Shown here piece by piece: positions 36,929-46,925 of a stretch of DNA of 64,000 bases (the first letter of the stretch is position 1; every line of letters begins with the position of its first letter). The stretch covers positions 439,001 to 503,000 of the forward strand of contig NZ_CP117466.1 of NCBI RefSeq assembly GCF_028621715.1. The letters are read 5' to 3'. The position numbers and the translations under genes were made by a program. Source of the stretch: Paracoccus marcusii (lineage in GTDB: Bacteria; Pseudomonadota; Alphaproteobacteria; Rhodobacterales; Rhodobacteraceae). The notes beneath the pieces were generated by a model, which saw only the letters and a list, made by a program, of their open reading frames with translations, was not told the DNA's origin and made no database searches.

Positions 36929-37597
36929 TCAGCTTTGTTCCGCCGCCAGCATCGCGCGGATTGCCGCATCCATCGCCCGCCCCGACGGCTGGTCGGCGAC
37001 CGCCCGGCGCGCGGCGGGCGCGGTCCAGGCCGCAGCCGCGGCATCGCTGATCGCGACCAGCCACAGGGGCGCCCGCGCCCCCGCCGCCATCCCCGCCAGA
37101 AGCCGCGCCGATCGCGGCGAATAGACCGGCACCACCACCGGGCGCGCGCCCATCAGCGCCGCGCGGGCGCGGGCCGTCAGGGGCTGGGGCCGCTGGTCAT
37201 AGACGACGATTCCCGGCACGGCCAGCCGCTGTGCCAGGTGCCGCCCGTGCGGATGGACCAACGGAACCGGGCTGGCCGCGATCAGGGGCGCCAGGCTGTC
37301 GGCGGTGCCCGCCCCCTGGATCACCGCGAATCCCGCGTCGCGCGCCACCTGGCCCGTGCGTTCACCGACGCAGATCGCGGGCCGGCCGCGCCCGGGCCCC
37401 GCGGACGCCACCGCATGGGCCGAAGTGAAGACCAGACCCGGCGCCCGTGCCAGGGCCGCGCCGTCATGGTCCACCGGCACGATCTGCAGGATCGGCGCCA
37501 CGATGACATCCGCGCCGATCCGCGCGGCGGTACGCTCGGAATCGTCGCCGGGGCGGGTCATCAGCAGGATCGGGCGGGGCGCGGGCGGCATTGGCAT
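36929..37597 (-). CDS. hemD: Uroporphyrinogen-III synthase
   Basis: 222 residues, two-lobe HemD pattern: [19 protein letters not shown] at the start, [27 protein letters not shown] with the TS...AV motif near residue 58, YDQRP near 135 and [13 protein letters not shown] near 180. It closes hydroxymethylbilane into uroporphyrinogen III, the branch point to haem, sirohaem and cobalamin. Sequence conservation in this family is low, so neighbours help: mic60-like and hemY follow on the same strand, tsaD is divergent. hemC is not in the window. Confidence 0.88.
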   Translation of the reverse strand: MPMPPAPRPILLMTRPGDDSERTAARIGADVIVAPILQIVPVDHDGAALARAPGLVFTSAHAVASAGPGRGRPAICVGERTGQVARDAGFAVIQGAGTADSLAPLIAASPVPLVHPHGRHLAQRLAVPGIVVYDQRPQPLTARARAALMGARPVVVPVYSPRSARLLAGMAAGARAPLWLVAISDAAAAAWTAPAARRAVADQPSGRAMDAAIRAMLAAEQS

Positions 37598-37657
37598 CCT
37601 GTCGGGCGGGTGTTACGCCCCTGTGGGTACGCGTCCCCCCTCATCCGGGCAAGAGCC

Positions 37658-38725
37658 ATGACCGAGACGATCTTTCTGGGCATCGAGAGCAGCTGCGACG
37701 ACACCGCCGCCGCGGTGGTCACCGGCGACCGGCGCATCCTGTCCAGCGTGGTCAGCAGCCAGTCCGACCTGCATGCCGATTTCGGCGGCGTCGTGCCCGA
37801 GATCGCGGCCCGCGCCCATGCCGAACGCCTGGACCTGGTCGTCGAACAGGCGCTGGCTGATGCCGGGCTGGGTCTGGACGCGCTGACGGGCGTCGCGGTC
37901 ACCGCCGGGCCAGGACTGATCGGCGGCGTGATGGCGGGCGTGATGTGCGCCAAGGGCATCGCCGCGGGCACCGGCCTGCCGCTGGTGGGGGTGAACCACC
38001 TGGCAGGCCACGCCCTGACCCCGCGTCTGACCGACGGGATCGACTATTCCTATCTGATGCTGCTGGTGTCGGGCGGGCATTGCCAGTTCCTGCGCGTGGA
38101 CGGGCCGGACGCCTTCACCCGCCTTGGCGGCACCATCGACGACGCGCCCGGAGAGGCCTTTGACAAAGTCGCGAAACTGCTGGCCCTGCCGCAGCCCGGC
38201 GGCCCGCATGTCGAGGCCGAGGCGGCAGGCGGCGACGCCCATCGCATCTCCCTGCCCCGCCCGCTGCTGGACCGCCCCGGCTGCGACATGAGCTTTTCGG
38301 GGCTGAAGACCGCTGTGCTGCGCGCCCGCGACACGCTGATCGCGGATCAGGGAGGCCTGCGCGCCGCCGACCGGCGCGACCTGTGCGCGGCCTTCCAGTC
38401 GGCCGTCGCCGATGTGCTGGCGGAAAAGTCGCGCCGCGCGCTGGCGCTGTCGCCGGTGCCGGTGCTGGCCGTCGCCGGGGGTGTCGCCGCGAACGGCGAG
38501 ATTCGCGCGGCGTTGGAACACGTCGCGGCACGCGCCGGCGCGCGTTTCCTGGCCCCGCCCCTGCGCCTGTGCACCGACAACGGCGCGATGATCGCATGGG
38601 CCGGGATCGAGCGGTTCCGCATGGGTCAGCGCGACGACATGACGCTGTCGGCGCGCCCGCGCTGGCCGCTGGATCAGGGCGCCGCGCCCATGCTGGGCAG
38701 CGGCAAGCGGGGGGCCAAGGCATGA
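37658..38725 (+). CDS. tsaD: tRNA N6-threonylcarbamoyladenosine transferase subunit TsaD
   Basis: 355 residues. Kae1/TsaD motifs: [15 protein letters not shown], the metal-binding [31 protein letters not shown] (second metal His pair), LVSGGHCQF and [17 protein letters not shown], ending with [19 protein letters not shown]. With TsaB (46918-47508 here), TsaC and TsaE it makes t6A37 in ANN-decoding tRNAs. Start ATG at 37658; a longer upstream frame overlaps hemD and is not coding. It overlaps gpsA as ATGA. Confidence 0.97.
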   Translation: MTETIFLGIESSCDDTAAAVVTGDRRILSSVVSSQSDLHADFGGVVPEIAARAHAERLDLVVEQALADAGLGLDALTGVAVTAGPGLIGGVMAGVMCAKGIAAGTGLPLVGVNHLAGHALTPRLTDGIDYSYLMLLVSGGHCQFLRVDGPDAFTRLGGTIDDAPGEAFDKVAKLLALPQPGGPHVEAEAAGGDAHRISLPRPLLDRPGCDMSFSGLKTAVLRARDTLIADQGGLRAADRRDLCAAFQSAVADVLAEKSRRALALSPVPVLAVAGGVAANGEIRAALEHVAARAGARFLAPPLRLCTDNGAMIAWAGIERFRMGQRDDMTLSARPRWPLDQGAAPMLGSGKRGAKA

Positions 38726-39660
38726 TCGGCATTCTGGGCGCGGGCGCCTTCGGCACGGCGCTGGCCGTGGCGCTGACCGCCAACGGGCCGGTGACCCTGT
38801 GGGGCCGCCGCATCGACTGGCAGGGGGAAAACCCGCGTCTGCCCGGCGTCGCGATGCCCGATGCGGTGACCGTGACGCAGGACCTGGACGCCGCGCTGGC
38901 CTGCGACACGATCCTGCTGGCGCTGCCCGCGCAGGCCCTGGGGGCGTTCCTGGACGAACAGGGCCCGCGCCTGGCGGGCAAGGCGCTGGTCAGCACCGCC
39001 AAGGGGATCGACCTGCAGCATCTGACCGGACCGTCGGCGCTGATCGCGCAGGCGGCGCCCGATGCGGTGGTGGCGGTCCTGACCGGGCCTTCCTTCGCCG
39101 CCGACATCGCGCGTGGGTTGCCCACGGCGCTGACGCTGGCCTGTGCGGACGGAGCCGCGGCGCAGGTGCTGCAGGACCGCCTGTCGACGCCGGTCCTGCG
39201 GCTTTACCGCACGACGGACGTGACCGGGGCCGAACTGGGCGGCGCGTTGAAGAACGTGATCGCCATCGCCGCGGGCACGGTGATCGGCGCGGGCCTGGGC
39301 GACAGCGCGCGCGCCGCCATCATCACCCGCGGCTTTGCCGAGATGACGCGGCTGGCCATCCATCTGGGCGCGCGGCCCGAGACGCTGACCGGGCTGTCCG
39401 GCCTGGGCGACCTGACGCTGACCTGCACCTCTGCGGGGTCGCGGAACTTCCGGTTCGGCTGTGCGATCGGGTCGGGATCGGCCTGGGACAGCGCCACCAC
39501 CGTCGAGGGTGCCGCCACCGCCCGCGCCTTGGCGCTGATGGCGGCGCGCGACGGGCTGGACCTGCCCATCGCCGCGATGGTCGCCCGCCTTGCCGAGGGG
39601 CGCGTTTCGGTGGAAAAGGCCATGGACCACCTGCTGAGCCGACCCCTGAAGGAGGAATGA
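38722..39660 (+). CDS. gpsA: Glycerol-3-phosphate dehydrogenase [NAD(P)+]
   Basis: 312 residues. Rossmann fingerprint [29 protein letters not shown] at the N-terminus, then [27 protein letters not shown], the catalytic Lys in [14 protein letters not shown] and [18 protein letters not shown]. It makes sn-glycerol 3-phosphate for phospholipid synthesis. Starts on the tsaD stop (ATGA) and ends with AAGGAGG placed inside its own last codons, which serves as the ribosome-binding site of the next gene. Confidence 0.97.
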   Translation: MIGILGAGAFGTALAVALTANGPVTLWGRRIDWQGENPRLPGVAMPDAVTVTQDLDAALACDTILLALPAQALGAFLDEQGPRLAGKALVSTAKGIDLQHLTGPSALIAQAAPDAVVAVLTGPSFAADIARGLPTALTLACADGAAAQVLQDRLSTPVLRLYRTTDVTGAELGGALKNVIAIAAGTVIGAGLGDSARAAIITRGFAEMTRLAIHLGARPETLTGLSGLGDLTLTCTSAGSRNFRFGCAIGSGSAWDSATTVEGAATARALALMAARDGLDLPIAAMVARLAEGRVSVEKAMDHLLSRPLKEE

Positions 39661-39932
39661 TGCCCCTGTTCGCCGTGATCTGCCGGGACAAGCCCGGTGC
39701 GCTGCAAGTCCGCCTGGACACCCGCGACGCCCATCTGGCCCATATCCGCGACAGCGGCATCGTGGCGATGGCCGGTCCCCTGATGGAGGACGGGCAGATG
39801 TGCGGATCGCTGGTCGTCCTGGACACCGACGATCTGGACGCCGCGCAGGCCTGGGCCGCGGCCGATCCCTACAAGGCGGCGGGGCTGTTCGCCTCGGTCG
39901 ACGTGATCGCCTGGAACAAGGTCATCGGCTGA
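39660..39932 (+). CDS. YciI-like protein
   Basis: 90 residues. The YciI pattern is clear: PLFAVICRDKPGALQVRLDTRDAHLAHIRDSG, then AGPLMEDG...GSLVVLDTDDLDAAQAWAAADPYKAAGLF, ending in a strand with VIAWNKVIG. The conserved His and Asp could be an active site but no reaction is established. Two ATGs are adjacent (39657 and 39660); the second is 5-6 nt from AAGGAGG and is preferred. Flanked by gpsA and the EVE-domain gene with overlaps on both sides. Confidence 0.9.
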   Translation: MPLFAVICRDKPGALQVRLDTRDAHLAHIRDSGIVAMAGPLMEDGQMCGSLVVLDTDDLDAAQAWAAADPYKAAGLFASVDVIAWNKVIG

Positions 39933-40351
39933 TGGCGCATTGGCTGTTCAAGTCCGAACCCGACGTTTTCGGCTGGGACGACCTGGTCGCCCGGGGCGAC
40001 GCGGGGGAACAATGGGACGGGGTGCGCAACTATCAGGCGCGCAACAACATGCGCGCGATGCAGGTGGGCGAACTGGGCCTGTTCTATCATTCCAACATCG
40101 GCAAGGAGGCCGTGGGCATCGTCGAGGTGATCGCCCTCGCCCATCCCGACACCACCGCGTCCGACCCGAAATGGGAATGCGTGGACATCCGCGCGGTGCG
40201 CAAGCTGCCCCGCGCGATCAGCCTGGACGAGGCCAAGGCCGAACCCCGGCTGCGCGACATGGTGCTGGTGAACAATTCGCGCCTGTCCGTGCAGCCGGTC
40301 AGCGATGCGGAATGGACGGTGATCCTGGAACTGGCAGGCGACCGGGGCTGA
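39932..40351 (+). CDS. EVE-domain protein
   Basis: 139 residues, the whole being one EVE domain (PUA-like fold): AHWLFKSEPDVFGWDDLVARGD, WDGVRNYQARNNMRAMQVGELGLFYHSN and VGIVEVIALAHPD, the last part giving the aromatic cage region. EVE domains are proposed readers of modified bases in DNA or RNA. It starts on the YciI-like stop (TGATG) and is last in the tsaD-gpsA-yciI-EVE array. The next 238 bp (40352-40589) hold no gene that I can support. Confidence 0.92.
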   Translation: MAHWLFKSEPDVFGWDDLVARGDAGEQWDGVRNYQARNNMRAMQVGELGLFYHSNIGKEAVGIVEVIALAHPDTTASDPKWECVDIRAVRKLPRAISLDEAKAEPRLRDMVLVNNSRLSVQPVSDAEWTVILELAGDRG

Positions 40352-40589
40352 CGGCGTCGGTTGCGGCGCGCGACCGGCCCGCCAAGGCGCCGGATCGCGG
40401 CCGCGCTGCGGGCACACCCCGTCCCCGCGATGGTTCCGGGCTTCTGCCCTCACCCCCAGCATAGGGGCGCGCGGGGGCGGCTGGCAAAGGCCGAACGCGT
40501 CCAGTTTTACGCGTTTGCGCTTCAATCCCGGGCGGTCGCGCGCTAGGGTCGCGGCCGTTCCCATCCCTGCACATCCCCTTGGAGGTCCC

Positions 40590-40835
40590 ATGTCCCAACG
40601 TCTGCATCTTGTCTTCGGAGGAGAGCTGGTCGACCCATCCAGCACCAAGTTCCGCGACCCCTCGCAGATCCACATGGTCGGCATCTTCCCCGATTACGAC
40701 AGCGCCTTCGCCGCCTGGAAATCCGAGGCGCAGCGCACCGTCGACAGCGCCCATACCCGCTATTTCATCGCCCATCTGCACCGCCTGCGCGACGAGGAAC
40801 GCGCCGTCAGCGCGACCGAGGAACTGGGCGACTGA
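40590..40835 (+). CDS. DUF4170 protein
   Basis: 81 residues: SQRLHLVFGGELVDPSSTKFRDPSQIHMVGIFPDYDSAFAAWKSEAQRTVDSAHTRYFIAHLHRL, the DUF4170 pattern, a small alpha-beta protein of unknown function restricted mostly to alphaproteobacteria. The start has GGAGG 5 nt upstream. Its stop overlaps the waaA start (TGATG), as in related genomes where this gene precedes Kdo transferase. A regulatory or accessory role in Kdo/lipid A assembly is a guess from that context. Confidence 0.85.
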   Translation: MSQRLHLVFGGELVDPSSTKFRDPSQIHMVGIFPDYDSAFAAWKSEAQRTVDSAHTRYFIAHLHRLRDEERAVSATEELGD

Positions 40836-42028
40836 TGGCCACGGCGGGGTCCGGGCTGGGCCAGCTGGGGCTGTGGCTGCATCTGCGCGGCCGCCGCGGC
40901 GACGGCCCCGCCCTGCCCGCCATCCCCGCCGGCACCGGCCCCGCGCTGGCCATCCACACCAGCGCCGACGCCCTGCGCGCCGAACCCCAGATCCTGGGCC
41001 GCCTGTCGCGCGCGCGGCCCGGCCTGCGCCTGGTGCGCCTGTCGGCCCAGGGACCGGACGATCCGGGCGACGACCCCGCGCTGGTGTCGCAGGTGCTGGA
41101 CCGGGCAAGGCCGCGTGCCGTCCTGCTCTTGGGCACCGATCTGCCGCCGGCGCTGATCGCGGCCGCCGTCGCGCGCCAGATCCCGGTCATCCTGGCCGAA
41201 TTCCGGCTGACCGGCAACGATCTGGGCTGGGGCCTGCATGCCCGGATGCGTCGCCAACTGCTGTCGCAGATGCGGGCGGTGATGGTCTGCGACGCGACCA
41301 GCCTCGATCTGGCCCGGCGCATGGGCCTGGGCGCGGGCGATCTGGCGATGACCGGCCCCGTATCCGAGATCCGCGAGCCGCTGCGCTGTTCGGAAACCGA
41401 ACGGGCATCGATGGCCCAGCAGATGAACGGCCGCCACGCGTGGTTCGCGGCCAGCCTGCCCCCGGCCGAGGAACAGGCCATCCTGTCCGCCCATCAGGCC
41501 GCCCTGCGCCGGTCGCACCGGGCCTTGCTGATCATCGCGCCCGATGATCCAAGGCGCATCGACGGCCTGGCCCGCGACATCGAGGCCTGCGGCCTGACCG
41601 TCGCCCGCCGCAGCGAGGACGAGGATTTCGGAGACGAGATCCAGGTCCTGCTGACCGACGGCCCGACCGAGATGGGCCTGTGGTACCGGCTGGCGCCCGT
41701 CAGCTTCATGGGCGGCACCCTGTCGGGCGACGCCGACGCGATGCGCCACCCCTTCGAACCCGCAGCTCTGGGATCGGCCATCGTGCACGGGCCGCAGGCC
41801 GGGCCCCATGCGACCGAATGGCAGCAGCTGACCGGCGCCCATGCGGTGCGTCAGGTCCGCGCCGCCGACGACCTTGCCCAAGCGGTCACCGAACTGACCC
41901 AGCCGGAAACCATCGCCACGCTGGCCAGCAATGCCTGGATGGTCAGCACCGGCGGCGCCGATGTCGCGATCCGCATCGCCGACCGGGTGATCGCCGCCCT
42001 GGACCCTGTCGAAAGCCCCGCCCCATGA
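40835..42028 (+). CDS. waaA: 3-deoxy-D-manno-octulosonic acid (Kdo) transferase
   Basis: 397 residues with the two-lobe GT-B layout of WaaA/Kdt[12 protein letters not shown] at the N-terminus, [16 protein letters not shown] near residue 109, [18 protein letters not shown] and the C-terminal [38 protein letters not shown], equivalent to the conserved FVGGSL...GG.N..EP.. motif. It transfers Kdo to lipid IVA on the inner face of the inner membrane. It lacks an obvious N-terminal membrane helix, unlike E. coli WaaA. Coupled to lpxK by an ATGA overlap. Confidence 0.88.
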   Translation: MATAGSGLGQLGLWLHLRGRRGDGPALPAIPAGTGPALAIHTSADALRAEPQILGRLSRARPGLRLVRLSAQGPDDPGDDPALVSQVLDRARPRAVLLLGTDLPPALIAAAVARQIPVILAEFRLTGNDLGWGLHARMRRQLLSQMRAVMVCDATSLDLARRMGLGAGDLAMTGPVSEIREPLRCSETERASMAQQMNGRHAWFAASLPPAEEQAILSAHQAALRRSHRALLIIAPDDPRRIDGLARDIEACGLTVARRSEDEDFGDEIQVLLTDGPTEMGLWYRLAPVSFMGGTLSGDADAMRHPFEPAALGSAIVHGPQAGPHATEWQQLTGAHAVRQVRAADDLAQAVTELTQPETIATLASNAWMVSTGGADVAIRIADRVIAALDPVESPAP

Positions 42029-43032
42029 CGATGACCCGCGCCCCCGGATTCTGGTTCCGCAGTCCTCCCACCGCCACGGCCCGCCTGCTGGCGCCCCTGG
42101 GGGCGGCCTATGCCCGCGCCACGGCCCGCCGCCTGGCGCAGGGCGCGCGGGCGCGGGTCGGCGTGCCGGTCATCTGCGTGGGCAACCTGAATGCGGGCGG
42201 CACCGGCAAAACGCCCACGGTGATCCACCTGCAGATGGCGCTGGCGGCGCGCGGGGTGGCGGTGCATGTCGTCTCCAGGGGCTATGGCGGGTCGGCCACG
42301 GGGCCGCTGCGCGTGGACGAACGGCGCCACGACGCGGCCCTGACCGGGGACGAGCCCCTGCTGATGGCGGCGTTCGGCCCGGCCTGGGTCGCGGGCGACC
42401 GCGTGGCGGGGGCGCGGGCCGCGGCGGCCGACGGCGCGCAGGCGATCATCCTGGACGACGGCTTCCAGGACCCGGCCATGGCGCATGACCTGGGCATCGT
42501 CGTGGTGGACGCGGCCAAGGGGTTCGGCAACGGGCTGTGCATCCCCGCGGGTCCGCTGCGCGAGCCGGTGGCCGCGGGGCTGGCGCGGGCCGACCTGCTG
42601 CTGTCCATCGGGCCGGATGCGGCGCAGGCGGGCTTTGCCCCGCCCCCCGGCGCGCCGGTACATCTGCGCGGTCAGCTGGCACCGTTGCAGATGGGATTCG
42701 ACTGGCGCGGCCACCGGGTGCTGGCCTTTGCCGGCATCGGCCACCCCGAGAAGTTCTTTGCCACCCTGACGGGCCTGGGCGCCCAGATCGTCCGGGCCGA
42801 GGCGCTGGACGACCATCAGCCCTTCACCCCGGCGCTGTTGACCCGGCTGGAGACCGAGGCCCGGCTGGTCGGCGCGCAGCTGGTCACCACCGAAAAGGAC
42901 GCGGCCCGCCTGCCCCGTCCTTTCCGCCCCAAGGTGATGGCGCTGCCCGTGCGGCTGGCCCTGGCTGACGACGCGCCGCTGACGGCCGCGCTGGACCGGC
43001 TGTTTGAAATCGCGCCCGCGATGCCGATATAA
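42025..43032 (+). CDS. lpxK: Tetraacyldisaccharide 4'-kinase
   Basis: 335 residues. LpxK motifs: [22 protein letters not shown] (P-loop, about residues 50-72), [41 protein letters not shown] and the C-terminal [11 protein letters not shown]. It phosphorylates the 4' position of lipid A disaccharide at the inner membrane. The ATG at 42025 overlaps the waaA stop. A 27-codon membrane peptide follows after 27 bp. Confidence 0.96.
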   Translation: MTMTRAPGFWFRSPPTATARLLAPLGAAYARATARRLAQGARARVGVPVICVGNLNAGGTGKTPTVIHLQMALAARGVAVHVVSRGYGGSATGPLRVDERRHDAALTGDEPLLMAAFGPAWVAGDRVAGARAAAADGAQAIILDDGFQDPAMAHDLGIVVVDAAKGFGNGLCIPAGPLREPVAAGLARADLLLSIGPDAAQAGFAPPPGAPVHLRGQLAPLQMGFDWRGHRVLAFAGIGHPEKFFATLTGLGAQIVRAEALDDHQPFTPALLTRLETEARLVGAQLVTTEKDAARLPRPFRPKVMALPVRLALADDAPLTAALDRLFEIAPAMPI

Positions 43033-43059
43033 GGGCGAACGATGCCCGAAAGGATCACC

Positions 43060-43143
43060 ATGTCGCCCACTGCCAAAAGCCGGCTGAGCTTTTACCTGCT
43101 GCTGCTGCTGACGCTGTACGCGGCCCTGGCCGGCGCGGGCTGA
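43060..43143 (+). CDS. 27-residue single-pass membrane peptide
   Basis: Very short ORF, MSPTAKSRLSFYLLLLL then TLYAALAGAG, with AAGGA 5 nt before the ATG and a stop 9 bp before the next gene. A short basic N-terminus precedes one hydrophobic segment rich in Leu, an inside-positive single-pass topology. An in-frame ATG at 43042 would add six residues. The ribosome-binding site, codon usage and tight spacing support translation. Function unknown; I recognise no family, though similar small ORFs may exist at this place in relatives. Confidence 0.6.
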   Translation: MSPTAKSRLSFYLLLLLTLYAALAGAG

Positions 43144-43152
43144 GGGGGCATC

Positions 43153-44136
43153 ATGTCGCAACGTTTCGGCGGGCGCTTTTCGCCCGACGCGCAGCCGGGG
43201 ACGCGCCCGGGCGCATCCCTGCCCCCCACCCCCCGCCACCCGCACGAGGGTCGGCCCAAGTGGATCACCCTGGCGGCGACGCCCTTCCTGCTGGGGGCGT
43301 TCTTCCAGGGGGCCACGGGGATGGTCACCGACCTTGCAGCCTTCGGCTTGGTTGCCAGCGGCATGGTCCTGACGCGCGAGGGGCTGGTCGCGCAGGCGAC
43401 CTATGCCGCGCGTCGCGTGGCCAAGCGCCCGGCCATTCCGCGCAAGCTGTTCGGCGGCATGCTGGCAGGGATCGGTCTGGGCCTGGGGGCCGCCGAACCG
43501 GGGGTCTGGGCCGAGGCCGGGCTGATCGGCATGGCCGGTCTGGCCCTGCACCAGCTGTCCTTCGGCCTTGACCCGTGGCGCGACAAGACCGCGGCGGGCG
43601 TGGACAGCTTTCAGCAGGATCGCGCACAGCGCATGATCGAAGAGGCCGAGGGCCATCTGGACCAGATGCGCGACGCGATCGCGCGCAGCGGCGACCGCCG
43701 GCTGGTAGCGCGCGTCGCGATGTTCGACGCATCCGTGCGGCACCTGTTCGACCGGGTGCGCGACAATCCCGCCGGGCTGGCATCCGCGCGGCGCTATCTG
43801 GGCGTCTACCTGATGGGCGCGCGCGACGCGACGATCCGCTTTGCCGATCTCTATGTGCGGACGCAGGACCAGAAGGCGCGGCGCGACTATGAGGTGTTCC
43901 TGGACGATCTGGAAAAGGATTTCATCGCCCGCGCCGATCGGCTGATGGACGGCGACCGCGATGCGCTGGATGTCGAGATGTCGGTCCTGCGCGACCGGCT
44001 GGCCCGCGAGGGGCTGACCGGCGCCGCGACGCGCGTCGACCCTGCCGAACGCCCCGCCCTGCAAAGCGCCGAGGCGCAGACGCTGGACGATCTGCTGCGC
44101 ACCCCGTTCCCGGGACAGAAGGTCCCGCGCGACTGA
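43153..44136 (+). CDS. XpaC-like (5-bromo-4-chloroindolyl phosphate hydrolysis) family protein
   Basis: 327 residues. Two or three membrane helices around residues 40-135 ([45 protein letters not shown]) precede a long helical cytoplasmic domain from about 150 on ([55 protein letters not shown]). This is the XpaC family layout; the enzymatic name is historical and no phosphatase motif is visible. The stop overlaps truA (TGATG). In related bacteria the gene pairs with a TelA-like toxic-anion resistance gene, absent here. Confidence 0.82.
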   Translation: MSQRFGGRFSPDAQPGTRPGASLPPTPRHPHEGRPKWITLAATPFLLGAFFQGATGMVTDLAAFGLVASGMVLTREGLVAQATYAARRVAKRPAIPRKLFGGMLAGIGLGLGAAEPGVWAEAGLIGMAGLALHQLSFGLDPWRDKTAAGVDSFQQDRAQRMIEEAEGHLDQMRDAIARSGDRRLVARVAMFDASVRHLFDRVRDNPAGLASARRYLGVYLMGARDATIRFADLYVRTQDQKARRDYEVFLDDLEKDFIARADRLMDGDRDALDVEMSVLRDRLAREGLTGAATRVDPAERPALQSAEAQTLDDLLRTPFPGQKVPRD

Positions 44137-44924
44137 TGCCCCGCTTTGCCCTGCAGGTCGAATATGACGGCGCGCCCTTTGCCGGATGGCAGGCGCAGGC
44201 CGACCAGCCCAGCGTCCAGGGCGCGATCGAAGCCGCGCTCGCGCGGCTGGACCCCGCTTTCGCCACCCGCCGCATCGCCGCCGCCGGGCGCACCGATGCG
44301 GGCGTGCATGCCACCGGACAGGTGGCCCATGCCGACCTGGATCGCGACTGGGACCCCTTCCGCCTGTCCGAGGCACTGAACTGGCACCTGAAGCCCGCGC
44401 CCGTCGCCATCCTGCGGGCGGCGCGGGTGCCGGATGATTTCCACGCCCGGTTCTCGGCCGTGGAGCGGCGCTATCTGTTCCGACTGGTGGCGCGGCGGGC
44501 GCCGCTGACGCATGGACGGGGACAGGTGTGGCAGGTGCTGAACCCGCTGGACGTGGATGCGATGCGCGCGGGCGCGGCCCATCTGGTCGGGCATCACGAC
44601 TTTACCACCTTCCGGTCGTCGATCTGTCAGGCGAAAAGCCCGGTGAAGTCGCTGGACGAGATCAGGATCGAGGTCGCGGACATCCCGCAGGGATACGAAT
44701 ACCGCTTTCACCTGCGCGCGCGGTCCTTCCTGCACAACCAGGTCCGGTCCATCGTTGGGACACTGGAACGGGTCGGCGCGGGATCATGGGCGCCGGAACG
44801 TGTGGGACAGGCGCTGGCGGCGCGCGAGCGGGCGGCCTGCGGGCCGGTCTGTCCGCCCCACGGCCTGTACCTGACCGGGGTGGGCTACCCCTGCGACCCC
44901 TTCGACGGGCCGATCGGCAGGTAG
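44136..44924 (+). CDS. truA: tRNA pseudouridine(38-40) synthase
   Basis: 262 residues. [19 protein letters not shown], the catalytic aspartate in [19 protein letters not shown] near residue 52, and the C-terminal [25 protein letters not shown] are all standard TruA. It isomerises uridines 38-40 in the anticodon stem of many tRNAs. Starts on the xpaC-like stop. Its last 40 bp overlap the 3' end of the convergent sugar transferase gene. Confidence 0.97.
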   Translation: MPRFALQVEYDGAPFAGWQAQADQPSVQGAIEAALARLDPAFATRRIAAAGRTDAGVHATGQVAHADLDRDWDPFRLSEALNWHLKPAPVAILRAARVPDDFHARFSAVERRYLFRLVARRAPLTHGRGQVWQVLNPLDVDAMRAGAAHLVGHHDFTTFRSSICQAKSPVKSLDEIRIEVADIPQGYEYRFHLRARSFLHNQVRSIVGTLERVGAGSWAPERVGQALAARERAACGPVCPPHGLYLTGVGYPCDPFDGPIGR

Positions 44925-45700
44925 GACTGACCGCGACGGCGACGGCGCGGACGTTCGTCGCGGCGCGAGATCACGATCTTGAGGGTGTTCCACAGGATCC
45001 ACAGATCCAGCCGCAGGCTGCGATGGCGCTGATAGATCAGGTCGATCTTCAGCTTGGCCGGCAGGCAGCGGCGGTAATAGGCCATCTCGGTCGCCTCGGC
45101 CGACTTGCAGCGGGCCAGGATGCGGTCCTCGTGGCGGTGATAGATCAGCGTGGCCAGCCCGGTGACGCCGGGGCGCGAATGCAGCACCTGGGCATAGACG
45201 GCGGGAAAGCGTTCGACATATTCGCGCAGCGGCGGGCGGGGTCCGACAAAGCTCATGTCGCCGCGCAGGATGTTGAACAGCTGCGGCAGCTCGTCGATAC
45301 GCGACCGGCGCAGGAAGCGGCCCATCGGCGTGATGCGCCACGCCTTGTGCGCGCCGGTGGCGCCGAAATCGTCCTCCTCGCACAGCATGGTGCGGAATTT
45401 CCACTGCGTGAAGGGCTGGTTCGGGGCACGCATGCGGTGCGCGGCATAAAGGATCGGCCGGCCCTGCAGCAGCAGCAGCAATCCCGCGACGGTCAGCATC
45501 ACGACCGACAGCGGCACCAGCAGGATCAGTACCAGGATCAGGTCGAACGCGCGCTTGGAGACCGGCATGGGATTGACGCCGGGAGCCCGCGCCTCGCCGA
45601 TGAACCATGCCATCCGGGGCGCGCTGAGCGGTCCCAGATGCGCGGCATCGGCCTTTTCCCAATCATGGTGGATCGTCACGACACCGTCCGCATTGCACAT
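44885..45700 (-). CDS. Sugar transferase (undecaprenyl-phosphate glycosyl-1-phosphate transferase type)
   Basis: 271 residues from the ATG at 45700; starts at 45745 and 45805 are open too and none has a clear ribosome-binding site. After a variable N-terminal part comes the family core: [32 protein letters not shown] (re-entrant membrane helix), [42 protein letters not shown] and [10 protein letters not shown], which hold the catalytic Asp-Glu (DEL). These enzymes start exopolysaccharide or O-antigen units on the lipid carrier at the inner membrane. No other polysaccharide gene lies beside it. The 3' end overlaps truA by 40 bp. Confidence 0.9.
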   Translation of the reverse strand: MCNADGVVTIHHDWEKADAAHLGPLSAPRMAWFIGEARAPGVNPMPVSKRAFDLILVLILLVPLSVVMLTVAGLLLLLQGRPILYAAHRMRAPNQPFTQWKFRTMLCEEDDFGATGAHKAWRITPMGRFLRRSRIDELPQLFNILRGDMSFVGPRPPLREYVERFPAVYAQVLHSRPGVTGLATLIYHRHEDRILARCKSAEATEMAYYRRCLPAKLKIDLIYQRHRSLRLDLWILWNTLKIVISRRDERPRRRRRGQSYLPIGPSKGSQG

Positions 45701-45840
45701 TTCACGCCAGTCAACCTCATCGCGACTAGCACGACATGCAAGCATTGGAAACGGGTGCGGCGCTTTCCTGCGCACTGACTTGCGCGGGCATGGCACTTCG
45801 GCCACTGTCGGGGCGAAAGAGGCGGAGGTCCGGCGACACG

Positions 45841-46299
45841 ATGCGGAAATTTCTGGTCCTTCTGGACGACAGCAGGGAATGCCTGAACGCGATGCGCTTC
45901 GCCGCGATGCGCGCGGCCAAGTCCCAGGGGGCAGCGGTCGTGATCCTGTCGGTCATTCCCGCCGAGGAGATCCAGCACGGATTCGGCGTGGCAGACGTGA
46001 TGCGCGCCGAGGCCCGCGAGCGGATCGAGGCGCATTTCGAGGTCTTTGCCAAATGGATGCGGTCGCGCCCCGGGGTCGAGCCGGAGCTGGTCATCCGCGA
46101 GGGCGACACCGCCGAGGAGCTGCTGGCCCAGATCACCGAGGACGGAGAGATCGGCGTGGTCGTGCTGGGCCTGTCCTCGGACAAGAGCAGCACCAACCCG
46201 GTCCTGACACGGCTGATGCGCGATCCGACCGCCCTGCCCTGCGCCATTTCGCTGGTGCCCGGCGATCTGTCCAAGGAGCGGCTGGAGGCCATCACCTGA
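45841..46299 (+). CDS. Universal stress protein (UspA) family
   Basis: 152 residues from the ATG at 45841. MRKFLVLLDDSRECLNAMRFAAMRAAKSQGAAVVILSVIP is the Usp N-terminal strand-helix, and GVVVLGLSSDKSSTNPVLTRLM near residue 103 corresponds to the ATP-binding G-x2-G-x9-G(S/T) area, though only partly conserved, so ATP binding is uncertain. GGAGG lies rather far (about 13 nt) upstream. A 62-bp gap separates it from the NifU-like gene. Confidence 0.85.
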   Translation: MRKFLVLLDDSRECLNAMRFAAMRAAKSQGAAVVILSVIPAEEIQHGFGVADVMRAEARERIEAHFEVFAKWMRSRPGVEPELVIREGDTAEELLAQITEDGEIGVVVLGLSSDKSSTNPVLTRLMRDPTALPCAISLVPGDLSKERLEAIT

Positions 46300-46361
46300 G
46301 ACCCCCGGCGGCTTGACCCAAGCGCCCCGGATCGCCATATCGGGATCAAAGGAGCGCCCCC

Positions 46362-46925
46362 ATGTTCATCCAGACCGAGACGACGCCGAACCCCGCAACG
46401 CTGAAATTCCTGCCCGGAGAGACGGTGCTGGGCAGCGGCACGGCCGATTTCCCGACCCCCGAGACCGGGGCCGCATCGCCCCTGGCGCGGCGGATCTTTG
46501 CGGTGGACGGCGTGACCGGCGTGTTTCTGGGCCGTGACTTCGTGACCGTCACCAAGGCCGACCAGGTGCCGTGGGATCACCTGAAGCCGTCCGTGCTGGG
46601 CGCGATCATGGAGCATTTCCAGTCGGGCGCCCCGGCGATCGAGGGCGCGGCGGCGGACACGGGCGGCCATGTCGCCCATGAAGCAGGTCCGGACGCCGAG
46701 ATCGTTGTGCAGATCAAGGAGCTGCTGGACACGCGCGTCCGCCCTGCGGTTGCGCAGGACGGCGGCGACATCACCTTCCACGGCTTTGATCGCGGCATCG
46801 TCTATCTGCACATGCAGGGGGCCTGCGCGGGCTGCCCGTCCTCGACCCTGACACTGAAGATGGGGATCGAGAACCTGCTGCGCCACTACATCCCCGAGGT
46901 GGTCGAGGTCCGACCCGTTGCCTGA
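46362..46925 (+). CDS. NifU/NFU-type iron-sulfur scaffold protein
   Basis: 187 residues in two domains: an N-terminal Nfu_N domain (MFIQTETTPNPATLKFLPGE, residues 1-90) and a C-terminal NifU domain (VRPAVAQDGGDITFHGF then GACAGCPSSTLTLKMGIENLLR) with the CxxC pair that binds a [4Fe-4S] cluster between subunits. Same architecture as mitochondrial NFU1, which delivers clusters to lipoyl synthase and others. GGAG about 7 nt upstream of the ATG. Its end overlaps the tsaB start by 8 bp. Confidence 0.93.
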   Translation: MFIQTETTPNPATLKFLPGETVLGSGTADFPTPETGAASPLARRIFAVDGVTGVFLGRDFVTVTKADQVPWDHLKPSVLGAIMEHFQSGAPAIEGAAADTGGHVAHEAGPDAEIVVQIKELLDTRVRPAVAQDGGDITFHGFDRGIVYLHMQGACAGCPSSTLTLKMGIENLLRHYIPEVVEVRPVA

